A program made the position numbers and the translations under genes. A stretch of DNA of 47,631 nucleotides from Streptomyces sp. sk2.1 (GTDB lineage: Bacteria > Actinomycetota > Actinomycetes > Streptomycetales > Streptomycetaceae), in contig NZ_RDBO01000020.1 of NCBI RefSeq assembly GCF_008120935.1, positions 177,344 through 224,974 of the forward strand, given 5' to 3'. This document shows, piece after piece, positions 47,210 to 47,631 of this stretch. The number at the start of each line of letters is the position of its first letter. Position 1 is the first letter of the stretch. The notes under the pieces were generated by a model. That model saw nothing but the letters and a program-made list of their open reading frames with translations. It did not search any database and was not told the origin of the DNA.

Positions 47210-47607
47210 GACGCCGCCCCTCCCGCAGCCTTGAAGCAGGACCAGACGACCTTTCCGGACGGGGTGTGGTCCTGGACTCCCCAGCCGTCGGCGAGCACGC
47301 TCACCAGCGTCAGGCCGCGCCCGGAGGTGTCCGTGTCGGCGGCCTGGCGGGCCTTGGGGTGCTGGCGGCGGCTGTCGTGGACTTCCAGGCGTACGACTTC
47401 CTCGTCAGCATCGAGCTTGACCAGGAAGCCGTGGCCGTCGACGGCTGCGTGGACGAGGGCATTGGTGGCGAGCTCGGAGACACAGAGCCGGATGTCCTCG
47501 GCACGGCCTTCAAGATCCCACTCGGCCAGGGCGTCTGTCGTGAACTGCCGTGCCTGGCCGATCGATTCGGGTCGGGGCTCGAAGAACCGCTGGGTCGTTT
47601 CGGTCAT
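47206..47607 (-). CDS. ATP-binding protein of the anti-sigma regulatory (HATPase_c, RsbW-like) family
   Basis: 133 residues. The GHKL fold is visible: DIRLCVSELATNALVHAA (N box), RLEVHDSRRQHP (G1-like Asp), SGRGLTLVSVLADGWGV (G2 box). Streptomyces has many such single-domain kinases, acting on sigma factors or as accessory regulators. The ATG at 47607 is chosen over 47619 because the fold starts there. No sigma or anti-anti-sigma gene is visible within the window. Confidence 0.82.
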   Translation of the reverse strand: MTETTQRFFEPRPESIGQARQFTTDALAEWDLEGRAEDIRLCVSELATNALVHAAVDGHGFLVKLDADEEVVRLEVHDSRRQHPKARQAADTDTSGRGLTLVSVLADGWGVQDHTPSGKVVWSCFKAAGGAAS

Positions 47608-47631
47608 CGTGGCCCTCACGACTCGGCGTCC

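Overview
The window looks like chromosomal DNA of a Streptomyces or close relative: very high G+C, GTG/TTG starts, many ATGA/GTGA stop-start overlaps, long G+C-rich hairpin terminators without U tracts, leaderless-type starts (a -10 hexamer seven bases before the start codon), and a core gene order typical of the genus. No tRNA, rRNA or CRISPR array was seen.

Core part, 1-30.4 kb. Left to right: a SPOUT rRNA methyltransferase; a cobalamin block (CobA with a siroheme-synthase-like N-terminus, a BluB-CobT fusion with a 680-residue disordered N-terminus, and CobL); a RimJ/RimL acetyltransferase; a metN-metI-metQ methionine importer preceded by a newly noticed 28-codon Cys/Met-ending leader ORF; two small membrane proteins; a GNAT enzyme; an ECF sigma factor; a Tat-exported glycerophosphodiesterase; a PlsC-type acyltransferase; a TetR-MFS pair with a palindromic operator; a HAD-like protein; an ECF41/SigJ-like sigma factor; an aldo/keto reductase; argH and argG; a flavin-reductase-like protein and an exported YkuD-fold protein; and the arginine operon argC-argJ-argB-argD-argR, whose genes overlap or nearly touch.

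Accessory part, 30.5-47.6 kb. Immediately upstream of the argC promoter the chromosome changes to an island. A five-gene operon (TRIP13-like ATPase, 159-residue unknown, HORMA protein, CD-NTase, S-4TM pore effector) is a type III CBASS anti-phage system. Divergent from it is a single protein joining an XRE helix-turn-helix to an ImmA/IrrE-type zinc peptidase, arranged like the CapH/CapP regulators of CBASS. Next comes an ABC-ATPase/DUF4435 pair that matches PARIS (AriA-AriB). A Tn7-like transposition operon (TnsA-like, TnsB-like, TnsC-like, TniQ) follows and ends at a candidate TGTCATTT terminus inside a zinc-ribbon ORF. The simplest reading is a Tn7-like element carrying CBASS and PARIS as cargo, although its left end could not be found. 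Beyond it lies a second accessory cluster: HATPase, unknown, adenosylhomocysteinase-like, Nudix.

The defence cargo is the most interesting part: a HORMA/TRIP13-gated cyclase coupled to a membrane-pore effector rather than the NucC nuclease of the best-known type III example, an unassigned fifth operon member, and a fused repressor-protease regulator.
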